DNA from: Burkholderiales bacterium
Lineage (GTDB): Bacteria; Pseudomonadota; Gammaproteobacteria; Burkholderiales; Burkholderiaceae_C
DNA length: 43,321 nucleotides
NCBI GenBank assembly: GCA_016191995.1
Contig: JACPVA010000193.1
Span: 1 to 43,321 of the forward strand
Reading direction: 5' to 3'
The notes under the pieces are model-generated. The model was given only the letters and a program-made list of their open reading frames with translations, ran no database searches and was not told the origin of the DNA. Each line of letters starts with the position of its first letter. Within the stretch, counting starts at the first letter, position 1. Positions 8,410 through 17,441 of the stretch are shown piece by piece. The translations under genes were made by a program, and so were the position numbers.

Positions 8410-10104
8410 ATGGGTGCATCGTCGTTGATGACTTTGGGTGTGCGCGCGATGTCGGCCAGCTATGCCGCGTTGCAGGTCAGCGGGCACAATATCGCGAACG
8501 CCGCCGTCCCCGGCTACTCGCGCCAGCGCGCCGAGCTCGCGACCGCGGGCGGGCAGTTCAGCGGCGCCGGCTACTTCGGCAAGGGCGTCGACGTGCAGAC
8601 CATCGTTCGCACGCACAACGCCTTCCTCGCGCGCGAGGCGCGCAGCTCGGCCTCGCTGGCGGGCATGGACGACGCGCGGCTGGCGCAGCTCGGTCAGCTC
8701 GAGAACATCTTCCCGACCGGCGAGCGCGGGCTGGGTCACGCGGTGAGCCTGTTCGCGAATGCGCTGGCGGACCTGGCCAGCCGCGCCGACGACCTGTCGG
8801 CGCGCGAGGTCGTGCTCGCGCGCGCGAGCGACCTGGCGGCGCGCTTCGCCGGCGCAGACGCGCAGCTGGCGACGCTGCAGCAGGGCGTGCGCGAGGAGCT
8901 CGGCGCGACCGTCGCCACGGTCAACGAGCTGACGCGCAATATCGCCGCCGTCAACCAGCAGATCGCCGCCGTCAAGGGCCTGGGCCAGCCGCCGAACGAC
9001 CTGCTCGACCAGCGCGACCGGCTGCTCGCCGAGCTGTCGCAGCATATCGGCATCACGACCGTGATGGCCGACGACGGCAGCGTCGGCGTCTTCGCCGGCG
9101 GCGGCCAGCGCCTCGTCCTCAGCAACGAGGCGCAGCCGCTGGCGGTCATCGACGATCCGCAGGACGGCGCGCGCGCGGCGATCGCGATCATGGACAACGG
9201 CATCCCGCTGCGGCTGCGCGAGTCCGCACTCGGCGGCGGCAGCCTCGCCGGGCTGCTGCGGTTCCAGAACGAGGACCTGGTGCAGTCGCAGCTGCAGCTC
9301 GGCCAGATGGCGGCGGCGGTCAGCGGCGCCTACAACGCGCAGCACCGGCTCGGCGTGACGCTGCATGAGCCGATGGGATCGGTGCCGGCGGGCGACCTCT
9401 TCAGCGCGCCGCTGGCGCGCGCCGTGCCGGCGGCGGGCAATGCGCGCGACGCCGGCGGCGCCTTCCTCGGCCAGGTCTCGATCACGGTCAGCGCGCCCGC
9501 CGAGCTGCAGGCCAGCGAATACCGGCTGGAAGCCGCCGCCGGCGGCGGCTGGCAGCTGACCCGGCTCTCAGACGGGCTGGTGCGCGCGGTCGCCGACGGC
9601 GACGAGGTCGACGGCTTCACGATCACGATCGGCCCGCCGGAGCCCGTCGCCGGCGACCAGTTCCTGCTGCAGCCGGTCACGCGCGCGGCCAGCGGGCTGC
9701 ACGCGCTGCTGAGCGATCCGCGCGACCTCGCCGCCGCCGATGCGCCCACCGCAACTGCCAACAACGGCAATGCGCTGGCGCTGGCGGCGCTGCGCGACCA
9801 GCCGCTGGTCGGCCGCACGCGCGACGCCGGCGGCGCACTCGTCGGCGGCAGCAGCGCGACCGACGCCTATGCCGCCGTGCTCGCCGAGGTCGGCGTGCGC
9901 GTGCAGGGCGGCCAGGCCAGCGTCGACCTGTCGCGCGCGCTGGCCGCCCAGGCCGAGCAGACGCGCGCCGCCGGGTCCGGCGTCAACCTCGACGAGGAGG
10001 CGGCGCGGCTGATCGAATTCCAGCAGAGCTACCAGGCCGCGGCCAAGGTGCTGCAGGTCGCGCAGTCGGTGTTCGACACGCTGCTGGAGGCCACGAGTGG
10101 CTGA
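8410..10104 (+). CDS. flgK: FlgK, hook-filament junction protein 1 (HAP1)
   Basis: FlgK joins hook and filament. The 564-aa protein starts MGASSLMTLGVRAMSASYAA and carries SGHNIANAAVPGYSRQRAEL, the diagnostic FlgK motif. The central region is rich in heptad-like coiled coil (NELTRNIAAVNQQIAAVK, with LLDQRDRLLAELSQHIGI), and the C-terminus SGVNLDEEAARLIEFQQSYQ then AAAKVLQVAQSVFDTLLEA is canonical. A strong SD (GAGGAGGGAGA, ending 6 bases before the ATG) precedes it. The 85 bases before it contain a short perfect GC hairpin (8329-8342) and GCCGATGC (8387-8394) without a matching -35, so a separate FliA promoter is possible but not shown. Confidence 0.95.
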   Translation: MGASSLMTLGVRAMSASYAALQVSGHNIANAAVPGYSRQRAELATAGGQFSGAGYFGKGVDVQTIVRTHNAFLAREARSSASLAGMDDARLAQLGQLENIFPTGERGLGHAVSLFANALADLASRADDLSAREVVLARASDLAARFAGADAQLATLQQGVREELGATVATVNELTRNIAAVNQQIAAVKGLGQPPNDLLDQRDRLLAELSQHIGITTVMADDGSVGVFAGGGQRLVLSNEAQPLAVIDDPQDGARAAIAIMDNGIPLRLRESALGGGSLAGLLRFQNEDLVQSQLQLGQMAAAVSGAYNAQHRLGVTLHEPMGSVPAGDLFSAPLARAVPAAGNARDAGGAFLGQVSITVSAPAELQASEYRLEAAAGGGWQLTRLSDGLVRAVADGDEVDGFTITIGPPEPVAGDQFLLQPVTRAASGLHALLSDPRDLAAADAPTATANNGNALALAALRDQPLVGRTRDAGGALVGGSSATDAYAAVLAEVGVRVQGGQASVDLSRALAAQAEQTRAAGSGVNLDEEAARLIEFQQSYQAAAKVLQVAQSVFDTLLEATSG

Positions 10105-10204
10105 GGGCCCGACCGATGTCCGCCCGGCCGGACACGCCGCACGGCCCCAGCCTCGCGCCGAGACCGACCCGCCCGCCGATGCCGCAACCCGGGGATACTG
10201 AACC

Positions 10205-11140
10205 ATGACCGTCCGCATCGCCACCCACAATGCCTACGAGCGCGGCCTCGCGCAGCTGCAGCAGCGCCAGTCCGAGCTCGCCCGGCTGCAGGAGCAGCTG
10301 ACCACCGGCAAGCGCGTCGCGCGCGCCAGCGACGATCCGGCGGCGGCGGCGCGCGCCGAGCGCGCGCTGGCCACCGAGACGAGGCTGGACGCCGAGCAGC
10401 GCGCGCTCGATGCCAGCCGCAGCCTGCTGACGCAGGGCGAAAGCGCGCTCGGCGTTGCCGGCGAGCTGCTACTGCAAGCGCGCGACCTGGTTGTCCAGGC
10501 CGGCAACGCCAGCTACAGCGACCGCGAGCGTGCCGACCTGGCGCAGGCGCTGCGCGGGCTGCGCGAGCAGATGCTCGCAGTGGCCAACCGCGGCGATGGC
10601 GCCGGCGCCTGGCTGTTCGGCGGTCTGGGCAGCGACCCGCCGCCGCTGGCCGACGGGGCCGGTGGCGTCAGCTTCGTCGGCGATCCCGGGCAGACCCAGG
10701 CCGCCGGCCCGGACGCGCTGCCGCTGTCGCTCGACGGCGGTGAGATCTGGCTGCAGGCACGCGACCCGGCCACCGGAGCCGACGACCTGTCGGTCTTCGC
10801 GGTCCTGGACCGCCTCGCCGACGAGCTGGCGACGACCGGCCGCAGCGGCGACGAGATCAGCGCGACCGTCGCCACCGGCCTGGCCGAGATCGACGCCGTG
10901 CACGACCACCTGCTGATGCACCGCGCGCGCGTCGGGCAGACGCTGCAGCGCATCGACGGCGCGCAGGACCGCGTCTGGGACCAGACCCTGGCGGCGCAGG
11001 CCGAGCGCGCGGCGGCCGAGGACCTCGACATGGTGCAGGCGATCTCGGAGTTCCAGAGCCGGCAAACCGGCTACGATGCGGCGTTAAAGGCGTATGCGCA
11101 GGTTCAGCGCATGTCGCTGCTGCAGTACCTCAACCCCTGA
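10205..11140 (+). CDS. flgL: FlgL, hook-filament junction protein 3 (HAP3)
   Basis: FlgL is the second junction protein, between FlgK and the filament, and is flagellin-like. The 311-aa product starts MTVRIATHNAYERGLAQLQQ and has the flagellin-type N-terminal domain (LARLQEQLTTGKRVARASDD then PAAAARAERAL). The C-terminal domain (AEDLDMVQAISEFQSRQTGY then DAALKAYAQVQRMSLLQYL) is typical. It follows flgK by 100 bases and closes the flagellar operon; the flagellin gene is not in this window. Confidence 0.94.
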   Translation: MTVRIATHNAYERGLAQLQQRQSELARLQEQLTTGKRVARASDDPAAAARAERALATETRLDAEQRALDASRSLLTQGESALGVAGELLLQARDLVVQAGNASYSDRERADLAQALRGLREQMLAVANRGDGAGAWLFGGLGSDPPPLADGAGGVSFVGDPGQTQAAGPDALPLSLDGGEIWLQARDPATGADDLSVFAVLDRLADELATTGRSGDEISATVATGLAEIDAVHDHLLMHRARVGQTLQRIDGAQDRVWDQTLAAQAERAAAEDLDMVQAISEFQSRQTGYDAALKAYAQVQRMSLLQYLNP

Positions 11141-11143
11141 TCG

Positions 11144-11164
11144 CCCGCGCGGCCGGCGCGCGGG
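11144..11164 (+). terminator. Possible terminator hairpin after flgL
   Basis: CCCGCGC (11144-11150) and GCGCGGG (11158-11164) form a perfect 7-bp stem with a 7-base loop starting four bases after the flgL stop codon. There is no T-run, so it would be an atypical terminator or a processing/stabilising hairpin at the end of the flagellar operon. Confidence 0.4.
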
Positions 11165-11201
11165 CGGCGGCCGGCAACCCCGCCTCGATGTGGAAGTCCC
11201 G

Positions 11202-11231
11202 CATGATCCGCCGCGGCGCTCCCGGATCATG
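11202..11231. repeat. 9-bp perfect inverted repeat upstream of the EAL/HDOD gene
   Basis: CATGATCCG (11202-11210) is repeated in inverted orientation as CGGATCATG (11223-11231) with a 12-base spacer, ending 14 bases before ATG 11246. It could be an operator or an RNA hairpin near the ribosome-binding region. No Shine-Dalgarno sequence is visible between it and the start codon. It is not one of the GC-only stems that occur by chance throughout this sequence. Confidence 0.5.
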
Positions 11232-11245
11232 AACCCCTGCCCTGC

Positions 11246-12640
11246 ATGAACGACCACGCGATCCTCGGCCAGCTCGTGCTCGGCCACAGCCTGATGCTGG
11301 ACCGCGAGCGGCGCGTCGTCGCCACCCGCCTGACCGTCTTCCCCGAGCAGCGCGAGGCCAGGCCCGACGCCGCCGCGCTGCTGCGCGAGGTGCTGGAGGT
11401 CTGGCCGGCCAAGAACGATGCCGTGCCGCCGGCGCCGATGCCGGTGCTGGCCGCCGCCGCGCCGGCGGGCGACGACGGCCCGGTGACGCTGACGCTGCGC
11501 GAGGTCGGCGCCGCGCATGGCGCCGAGTCCGCGCGCAGCGCCCCCGCGGCGTCCGCGGCCTCGACGCCCGCGCCCGCGCCCGCGGCGGCGCCGGCCGGGG
11601 CGCCGACCGCGGCGACGCCTCTGTCGCTGAATATCGCCTCCGAGCCCTGGCTGCGCGAGCTGCTCGCGCTGCGTCCGCCGCCGCACCTGATGCTCGAGGT
11701 GCCGGCCTTCATGACCGCCGACGACGAGACGGCGCGCGCGCTGCAGGCACTGCACGCCGCCGGCAGCGTGCTGATCATCAAGGGCCGGCCGGTGACGGCG
11801 CTGCGGCGCGACCTGCTGCCGTGCTTCCGCCACTCGCTGATCGATGTCGGCGAGGAGCGTCGCAGCGCCGACGCGCCGCCGGCGGGTGTGGAGCGCCGCA
11901 TCACGCATATCCAGACCGGAGTCGCCTCGCGCGCCGATGTCGATGCCGCGTTCGCGCGCGGCGCGGTCGCGGTGCTCGGCTGGCCGATCGACGACGAGTT
12001 GCAGGCCGCGGTCGCCAAGGGGGTGCGGCCGGACCTGCATGTCGTCATGCAGCTGATGCAGCGCGTGGACCGCGAGGAGCCGGTCGACCGCCTGGAGACG
12101 GTGCTGCGCAACGATCCGCAGCTCGCCTTCAGGCTGTTGCGCTACCTCAATTCGGCCACCTTCGGGCTGCGCGTGGAGATCACCTCGTTCCGTCACGCGC
12201 TGATGATGCTGGGCTACAAGAAGCTCAAGCGCTGGCTCGCGCTGCTGCTGGCCTCGGCCAGCCCCGACCCTGCGCTGCGGCCGGCGATCCATGCCGCGGT
12301 GCGGCGCGGGCTGCTGATGGAGGAGCTCGCACGCGACAGCGCCGACGCCGAGATGCGCAGCGAGATGTTCATCTGCGGCGTCTTCTCGCTGCTGGACCGC
12401 ATGCTCGGGCAGCCGTTCGCGGCCCTGTTCGAGAGCCTGCCGGTGCCCGAGCGCGTGCGCCAGGCGCTGGTCGACGGCAGCGGCTCGTACATGCCCTACC
12501 TGGCGCTGGCGCGGGCGGTCGAAACCGGGCTGCGCGCCGATATCCGCGAGGCCGCCGACCAGTGCTTCGTCGCGCTGGAGGAGGTCAACGCCGCGCTGCT
12601 GCGCGCGCTGCGCGGCGCGCGCGAGCTCGAGCTGGCATGA
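11246..12640 (+). CDS. EAL-like/HDOD domain signalling protein (YuxH type)
   Basis: This 464-aa protein has a degenerate N-terminal EAL-type half (about residues 1-265) and a C-terminal HDOD domain (about 270-450). The HDOD signature is clear: ETVLRNDPQLAFRLLRYLNS, then HALMMLGYKKLKRWLALLL. The N-terminal half aligns in style with EAL domains (LMLDRERRVVATRLTVFP, then LLPCFRHSLIDVGEE and GVASRADVDAAFARGA) but I see no EAL triad or complete set of metal ligands, so it is probably a non-catalytic c-di-GMP sensor or scaffold. An Ala/Pro-rich insert (about 80-130) interrupts it. Its position directly after the flagellar operon suggests a role in motility or surface behaviour; that is inference. 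Confidence 0.8.
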   Translation: MNDHAILGQLVLGHSLMLDRERRVVATRLTVFPEQREARPDAAALLREVLEVWPAKNDAVPPAPMPVLAAAAPAGDDGPVTLTLREVGAAHGAESARSAPAASAASTPAPAPAAAPAGAPTAATPLSLNIASEPWLRELLALRPPPHLMLEVPAFMTADDETARALQALHAAGSVLIIKGRPVTALRRDLLPCFRHSLIDVGEERRSADAPPAGVERRITHIQTGVASRADVDAAFARGAVAVLGWPIDDELQAAVAKGVRPDLHVVMQLMQRVDREEPVDRLETVLRNDPQLAFRLLRYLNSATFGLRVEITSFRHALMMLGYKKLKRWLALLLASASPDPALRPAIHAAVRRGLLMEELARDSADAEMRSEMFICGVFSLLDRMLGQPFAALFESLPVPERVRQALVDGSGSYMPYLALARAVETGLRADIREAADQCFVALEEVNAALLRALRGARELELA

Positions 12641-12643
12641 GAC

Positions 12644-12735
12644 CCCCACGCTCACTGCGTTCGCTGCCCCCCGAGGGGGCGCTTGCTGCGGACCGGCGAA
12701 GCCGGATCCGCGCAAGGGCTTGGCGGGGCCGGTTT
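12644..12735. repeat. Hairpin-rich intergenic repeat element (REP-like)
   Basis: Two adjacent hairpins: GCCCCC-CGA-GGGGGC (12666-12680), and a longer one with GCGGA and CCGGC pairing to GCCGG and TCCGC around a GAA loop (12688-12711). The text around them (CACGCTCACTGCGTTCGCTG, then CCCCCCGAGGGGGC) resembles sequences I recall as recurrent between genes in Burkholderiales. It lies just after the EAL/HDOD stop and may act as a terminator or mRNA-end hairpin, though no T-run follows. Confidence 0.55.
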
Positions 12736-12776
12736 CATGCGTCGCGGGTGGCGTGGTCGCGCCATGGATGACTGAC

Positions 12777-12917
12777 GTGAGCGCGCCGGGCCGCTCCCAA
12801 GCGCTCACCCCGCAGCGCGCAGCGCGGAGGGCAACCCAGTGAGCGCGCCGGGCCGCTCCCAAGCGCTCACCCCGGAGCGCGCAGCGCGGAGGGCAGCGCA
12901 GTGAGCGCGCCGGGCCG
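12777..12917. repeat. 62-bp tandem repeat (two full copies and the start of a third) upstream of and into the multi-PAS kinase gene
   Basis: Copies begin at 12777, 12839 and 12901, exactly 62 bp apart, each with GTGAGCGCGCCGGGCCG. The first two copies differ at only a few bases. Each full copy forms a hairpin: GTGAGCGC pairs with GCGCTCAC across 16 bases. The third copy stops after about 17 bases and supplies the GTG start codon and first codons of the kinase gene. The stretch 12736-12776 between this and the upstream repeat holds nothing recognisable. Confidence 0.8.
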
Positions 12918-15900
12918 CAGCACGGACCGGTCCGACGGCAGGCCGCTGCCGGTCGCTGGCGAGCGCCCGGCCCCGGGGCAGCGGCCGCCGCCACGCCTGC
13001 GCTCGCCGCTGCGCGAGCGGCCGCAGCTGCCGCCCGGAATGCCGCAGGCGGCGCGCGAGATGCTCGCGCTGCTGTGGTCGGCGCCCTACCCGGCGTTGCT
13101 GCTGGACGCACGCCGCCACATCGTCGATGCCAACGAGCCGCTGGCCCGCCTGGCCGGCCGGCCGCGCGCCGCGCTGCGCGGGCGCGACTGGCTGGAGCTG
13201 CATCCGACCGAGGACCGACCGGCCGAGCGCGAGGTGCAGCGCGCGTGGCCGGCGACGCTGGCGGCCGAGGGATCGCTCGCGCTGGCGGACCGCCGGCTGC
13301 TCGACGCCAGTGGCCACGAGCATTGGGTCCGCGCGACGCTGATGCCGCTGGCGCCGGCGCCGGAGGCGCAGCCGCAGGCCGACGACGACGGCGCGGCCTG
13401 CGCCTGGATCGTCGCCGTGCTGCAGGATACGACCGCCGAGCACGCCGCACGCGCGCAGGCCGAGCGCTCGCTGGGCGAGCTGGCGCAGTGGTTCGACCTC
13501 AGCCCCTCGGGCATGCTGGTGTTCGACAGCGCCGGGCTGATCGTGCGCTCCAACCGCGCCTTCGAGGCGCTGATCGGGCAGGTGCCGGTCTTCCTGCCCG
13601 AGGCCGCACCCGAGCTGCAGGCGCTGCTGGGCTGGCATGCCGGCGCGCCGCGGTCCGAGCTGGTCCCGGGTGCGCGGCCGCTCGAGGTGCAGTCGCTGGT
13701 GCCGACACCCGAGGGCCGGCGGCGCCTGTCGGCGCGGCTTTCGGCGTTCGCCACCGAGCAGGGCCAGCGTCGCTATATGGCGGTGGTCGAGGACCGCAGC
13801 GCCGAGGAGGAGCGCGACCTCGCGCAGCTCGAGATCGCGGCGCTGATGGACGCCGCCGGCATCGGCGTGGCGACCTACGACCCGCAGCGCGGCTGGCTGC
13901 GCAGCCCGGTGCCGGCGCGGCCGCAGGGCGCCTCGCCGGCGGCGACGACGGCGTCGGCGCTGCAGGGCATCGCGCGCGACATCGTCGAGCCGGCGTCGCT
14001 GGCCGACTACGAGCGGCTGCAGTCGGCGTTGCGCGCCGGCGAGCGTGCCGAGGTTCGCTATGCGGTGCGGCATCCCGAGCTCGGGCAGCGCTGGCTGCTC
14101 ACGCGCGTCGAGCCCGGGGTGCTCGCCGGCGGGCGGCGCGCGACCTCGGTCGTCACGCTCGACGTTACCGAGCGCGAGCGCGCGCAGCGTCGCAACGAGC
14201 AACTGCTGCGCGAGCTCGGCCACATCATGGACGGATCGACCGCCGGCGTGGCCTACCTGAAGGCCGGCCGGCTGGTGCGCTGCAACCAGCGCTTCGAGCG
14301 CATGCTCGCGCTGGAGCCGGGGTCGGCCGCCGGGGCGACGCTGGAGCAGGCCTTCGCGCTCGAGGCGGGCGCGCGCGCGCTGGCGCGCGAGGCGGCACAG
14401 GCGTTGCAGGACGGACGCGATTTCGAGGCCGAGCTGCCGTTCGGCGCCGGCGCAGCTGCAGGCGGCGCGGTCGACGATCGCTTCGCCGCCGCAGCCGGCG
14501 CCGCCAGTCCGCGCTGGTATGCACTGTCGCTGCGGCCGGCCGCCGGCGATGCCGCCGGCGAGGCGGTGGCGGTGCTGTCGGATGTCACGCGGCTGAAGCT
14601 GCAGCAGGAGGAGCTGCGCACGCTGCTGCGCGAGCGCGAGCTGATGTTCAGCCTGTCGGAGGTCGGCATCGTCTACCAGCGCGGTGCGCGCATCGAGCGC
14701 GCCAACCAGGCGATGGCCGCACTGACCGGCTACTCGGCGCCCGAGCTGACCGCGCTCGACCCGGCTGAGCTGTACGCGAGCGCGCGCGAATGCGTCGACT
14801 TCGAGACCGCGGTCGCGCAGGCGCTGCAGCGCGACGGGCGCTTCGTCGGCGAGAGGCGGCTGCGGCGTCGCGACGGCCGGCTGCTGTGGGTGCAGGTCGG
14901 CGCGCGCCCGGTGGATGCCGACGCGCCCGACGCCGGCATGGTCTGCAGCTTCGTCGACGTCGACGAGCGCCACCGCGCGCGCGCGACGCTGCAGCGCCAG
15001 GCCGAGCGCACGCGCGCGATCCTCGACTCGGTGCTCGTGGGCATCGTCACGGTCGGCGACGGCGGCATCGAGTGGATGAACCGTTCGGCGCGGCGCATGT
15101 TCGGCGGCGAGCTGGCCGACTTCGTCGGCGAGCCGGTCTCGATCGTCGCCACCAGCGACGTCGAGCACCCGCTGCGCCGGCGCGACTGGTCCGAGCGGCT
15201 CGCCGAGGGCCAGGCCGAGACCTTCGAGTGCGAGCTGCGCGCGCGCGACGGGCGCGAGTTCTGGGTCGTCGGCAACGTCGTGCTGACCGCGCGCGACCAG
15301 ACCGCGCCGCAGCTGACCTTCGCGCTGCTGGACATCGACAGCCGGCGCCAGGCCGAGCTGCGGATCGCGCAGGCGCAGGCCTCGCTGCAGCGTGTGATCG
15401 ACACCGCGCCGCTGGCGATCGCGCTGCTCGACGGCGCGCAGCGCCACGTGCTGCAGGGCAACCCGACCGCCGACGCGCTGCTGGCGGCGCCGCCGCCGGG
15501 GCTGCCGGCGGCGCTGGACCAAGCGCTGGTGCGTGCCGCCGCCGCGCCGGATGCGCCGCCGCTGCGCGTCGAGCTGCGCCAGCCGCTGCGCGCGCTGCCG
15601 CCGGCAGCGGGCGACGGCAGCGCGGGTGCCGCGATCGACGCGCCGGCCGCGCGCGACGAGGCGCCGGCCGAACGTGTCTGGGACCTGCGCATCGTCGCCC
15701 AGCCCGCGGCCGGCGCCGGTGTGCCGCCGCTGCTGCTGGTGGCCAGCGACGTCACCGAGCAGCGCGCCGCCGACCAGGCGCGGCTGCAGGCGGCGATCGC
15801 GCAGCGCGAGGTGCTGGTCAAGGAGGTGCACCACCGGATCAAGAACAACCTGCAGGGCGTGGCCGGGCTGCTGCAGCAGTTCGCCGCGCGGCACCCGCAG

Positions 15901-16662
15901 ACCGCCCCCGCGCTGGCCGAGGCGGTCGGGCAGGTGCAGGCGATCGCGCAGGTCTACGGGCTGCAGGTCGGCAGTGCCGGGCTGCTGCGGCTGTCGGCGG
16001 TGGTCGGCGCGATCGCGCAGTCGGTGCAGCGCACCTTCGGGCGCACGATCGTGGTCGAGGCTTCGCCCGCGGCGGCCGGCTTCGAGCTGCCCGAGGCCGA
16101 GTCGATCCCGATCGCGCTGACGGTCAACGAGCTGCTGACCAACGCCGTCAAGCACGGCCGTGGCGGCCCGGTGCGCGCGAACGTCGACGCCGACGGCGAG
16201 CGCGCGCGCATCGAGATCGTCCACCCGGGGCGGCTGCCGGAGGGATTCGACCTCGTGCGCGTCCCGGCCGGGGTCTCCGGGCTGGCCCTGGTGCGCGCGC
16301 TGCTGCCGCGGCGCAGCGCGACGCTGACGCTGGCGCAGGACGGCGACGCGGTGCGCTGCAGCATCGTGCTGGCGCCGCCGAGCGTGCGCCGCAGCGGCGC
16401 CCCGACGGTGGCGTCGGCGACAATCGACGGCACGATGCACGCGCCGTCCCACGCCGAGGGCAGGCCGTCCTCCGACAAGGTGGCCGGCGCGCCCGTGGCC
16501 GCCATCACGGCCGTCGCGGCCATGGCCGCCGCCGCGGCCGTCCCGCCCATGGCCGCCGTCGCGGCCGTCCCGCCCATGGCCGCCGCCGCGGCCGTCCCGC
16601 CCATGGCCGCCGTCGCGGCCGTCGCGGCCGACGCGGGTGTCGCGCGGGATTCGGGCGAATGA
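12901..16662 (+). CDS. Multi-PAS soluble sensor histidine kinase (HisKA_2 family)
   Basis: A 1253-aa cytoplasmic sensor kinase without signal peptide or membrane segments. I count about seven PAS-like modules, beginning near residues 60, 195, 315, 440, 580, 700 and 830 (for example [20 protein letters not shown]). The kinase core is of the HisKA_2 type: [20 protein letters not shown], with H978 as the likely phosphorylated His, then the ATPase N-box [12 protein letters not shown] near 1076. This family typically pairs with ANTAR response regulators, and the next gene is exactly that, overlapping by 4 bases. The C-terminal 100 residues are an Ala/Pro-rich tail containing nine-residue repeats. 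The start (GTG 12901) lies in the 62-bp repeat; the first 40 residues are low-complexity, so a later start is possible. The ligand is unknown. Confidence 0.85.
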   Translation: MSAPGRSTDRSDGRPLPVAGERPAPGQRPPPRLRSPLRERPQLPPGMPQAAREMLALLWSAPYPALLLDARRHIVDANEPLARLAGRPRAALRGRDWLELHPTEDRPAEREVQRAWPATLAAEGSLALADRRLLDASGHEHWVRATLMPLAPAPEAQPQADDDGAACAWIVAVLQDTTAEHAARAQAERSLGELAQWFDLSPSGMLVFDSAGLIVRSNRAFEALIGQVPVFLPEAAPELQALLGWHAGAPRSELVPGARPLEVQSLVPTPEGRRRLSARLSAFATEQGQRRYMAVVEDRSAEEERDLAQLEIAALMDAAGIGVATYDPQRGWLRSPVPARPQGASPAATTASALQGIARDIVEPASLADYERLQSALRAGERAEVRYAVRHPELGQRWLLTRVEPGVLAGGRRATSVVTLDVTERERAQRRNEQLLRELGHIMDGSTAGVAYLKAGRLVRCNQRFERMLALEPGSAAGATLEQAFALEAGARALAREAAQALQDGRDFEAELPFGAGAAAGGAVDDRFAAAAGAASPRWYALSLRPAAGDAAGEAVAVLSDVTRLKLQQEELRTLLRERELMFSLSEVGIVYQRGARIERANQAMAALTGYSAPELTALDPAELYASARECVDFETAVAQALQRDGRFVGERRLRRRDGRLLWVQVGARPVDADAPDAGMVCSFVDVDERHRARATLQRQAERTRAILDSVLVGIVTVGDGGIEWMNRSARRMFGGELADFVGEPVSIVATSDVEHPLRRRDWSERLAEGQAETFECELRARDGREFWVVGNVVLTARDQTAPQLTFALLDIDSRRQAELRIAQAQASLQRVIDTAPLAIALLDGAQRHVLQGNPTADALLAAPPPGLPAALDQALVRAAAAPDAPPLRVELRQPLRALPPAAGDGSAGAAIDAPAARDEAPAERVWDLRIVAQPAAGAGVPPLLLVASDVTEQRAADQARLQAAIAQREVLVKEVHHRIKNNLQGVAGLLQQFAARHPQTAPALAEAVGQVQAIAQVYGLQVGSAGLLRLSAVVGAIAQSVQRTFGRTIVVEASPAAAGFELPEAESIPIALTVNELLTNAVKHGRGGPVRANVDADGERARIEIVHPGRLPEGFDLVRVPAGVSGLALVRALLPRRSATLTLAQDGDAVRCSIVLAPPSVRRSGAPTVASATIDGTMHAPSHAEGRPSSDKVAGAPVAAITAVAAMAAAAAVPPMAAVAAVPPMAAAAAVPPMAAVAAVAADAGVARDSGE
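16522..16629 (+). repeat. 27-bp tandem repeat encoding MAA(A/V)AAVPP units in the kinase C-terminus
   Basis: Four units start at 16522, 16549, 16576 and 16603 with ATGGCCGCC; the fourth is diverged at its end. Each unit is 27 bp and encodes nine residues, MAAAAAVPP alternating with MAAVAAVPP. Because the length is a multiple of three, copy-number changes keep the frame. It lies between the ATPase domain and the overlap with the regulator gene. Confidence 0.85.
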
Positions 16663-17330
16663 GCTCGCGTGGCCGCATCCTCGTCGTCGACGACGACCGG
16701 CTGGTGCTGGCCACCGTCGTGCACGGTCTGGTGCAGGCCGGATTCGAGGTGATCGACGCCGACAACGGCGACGACGCGATCCTGCTGGCGCGCGAGCACC
16801 GCCCCGAGCTCGCGCTGCTGGACATCCGGATGGAGGGCAAGACCGGCTTCGACGTCGCCGAGTACCTGCGCGACGTCGCCCATGTGCCGTTCATCTTCCT
16901 GTCGGCCTTCGCCGATGCCGACACGCGCGCCAAGGTCGAGTCGCTCGGCGCGCTGGCCTACCTGGTCAAGCCGCTGGATGTCGGTCGCATCGTGCCGACG
17001 GTCGAGCGCGCGATCGCGCAGCTGCGCGCAGGCACTTCCGGCAGCGCCGGCGCAGTGTCCGGCCCGGCGGATGGCGCCGCGGCGCAGCCGGCGATCGATC
17101 CGGCGCGACCCGTGCTGCATCCGGCGCCGCCCACGGGCGCCGCGGTGGACGCCGGCAGCGACCCGGTACCGGTGGCGGTGGGCATCCTGATGCACCGCTT
17201 CTCGCTCACGCGCGCGCAGGCCGCCGAGCGGCTCGCGCGGCTCGCCGCCGACAAGGCAGTGGCGCCGCTGCTGCAGGCGCAGCGGCTGATCGACGCGCTG
17301 GAGGAGCTGGCAGGCACGGCGCGGGATTGA
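16659..17330 (+). CDS. REC-ANTAR response regulator (transcription antitermination type)
   Basis: A 223-aa response regulator. The receiver domain occupies residues about 6-120: acidic pocket DDD at 11-13, phospho-acceptor D55 in [13 protein letters not shown], the Ser/Thr position at LSAF, and K104 in YLVKPLD. After an Ala/Pro-rich linker (about 125-165) the C-terminus (about 170-218) has the three-helix pattern of an ANTAR RNA-binding domain: [45 protein letters not shown] proteins act at RNA level, binding paired hairpins to prevent termination. The ATG overlaps the kinase stop (ATGA), so the two are surely a pair, comparable to HisKA_2/ANTAR pairs such as PdtaS/PdtaR. The RNA targets are not identified. 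Confidence 0.88.
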   Translation: MSSRGRILVVDDDRLVLATVVHGLVQAGFEVIDADNGDDAILLAREHRPELALLDIRMEGKTGFDVAEYLRDVAHVPFIFLSAFADADTRAKVESLGALAYLVKPLDVGRIVPTVERAIAQLRAGTSGSAGAVSGPADGAAAQPAIDPARPVLHPAPPTGAAVDAGSDPVPVAVGILMHRFSLTRAQAAERLARLAADKAVAPLLQAQRLIDALEELAGTARD

Positions 17331-17441
17331 CGCCGTGCGCGGCAGATCCCGCGCGCGTCGAGTCCCGCGCGGCGCGCCGTGCAACACCCTGCGCCAGCTT
17401 GCCCGGCAGGCCTGCAGCGACAGGCGGGCCGGCGCGCCGCG

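Noticed and set aside
12805..16452. 1215-codon minus-strand ORF opposite the multi-PAS kinase
   Set aside because: Only a mirror frame of a real gene: no domain pattern, extreme Arg/Ala/Gln/His content.
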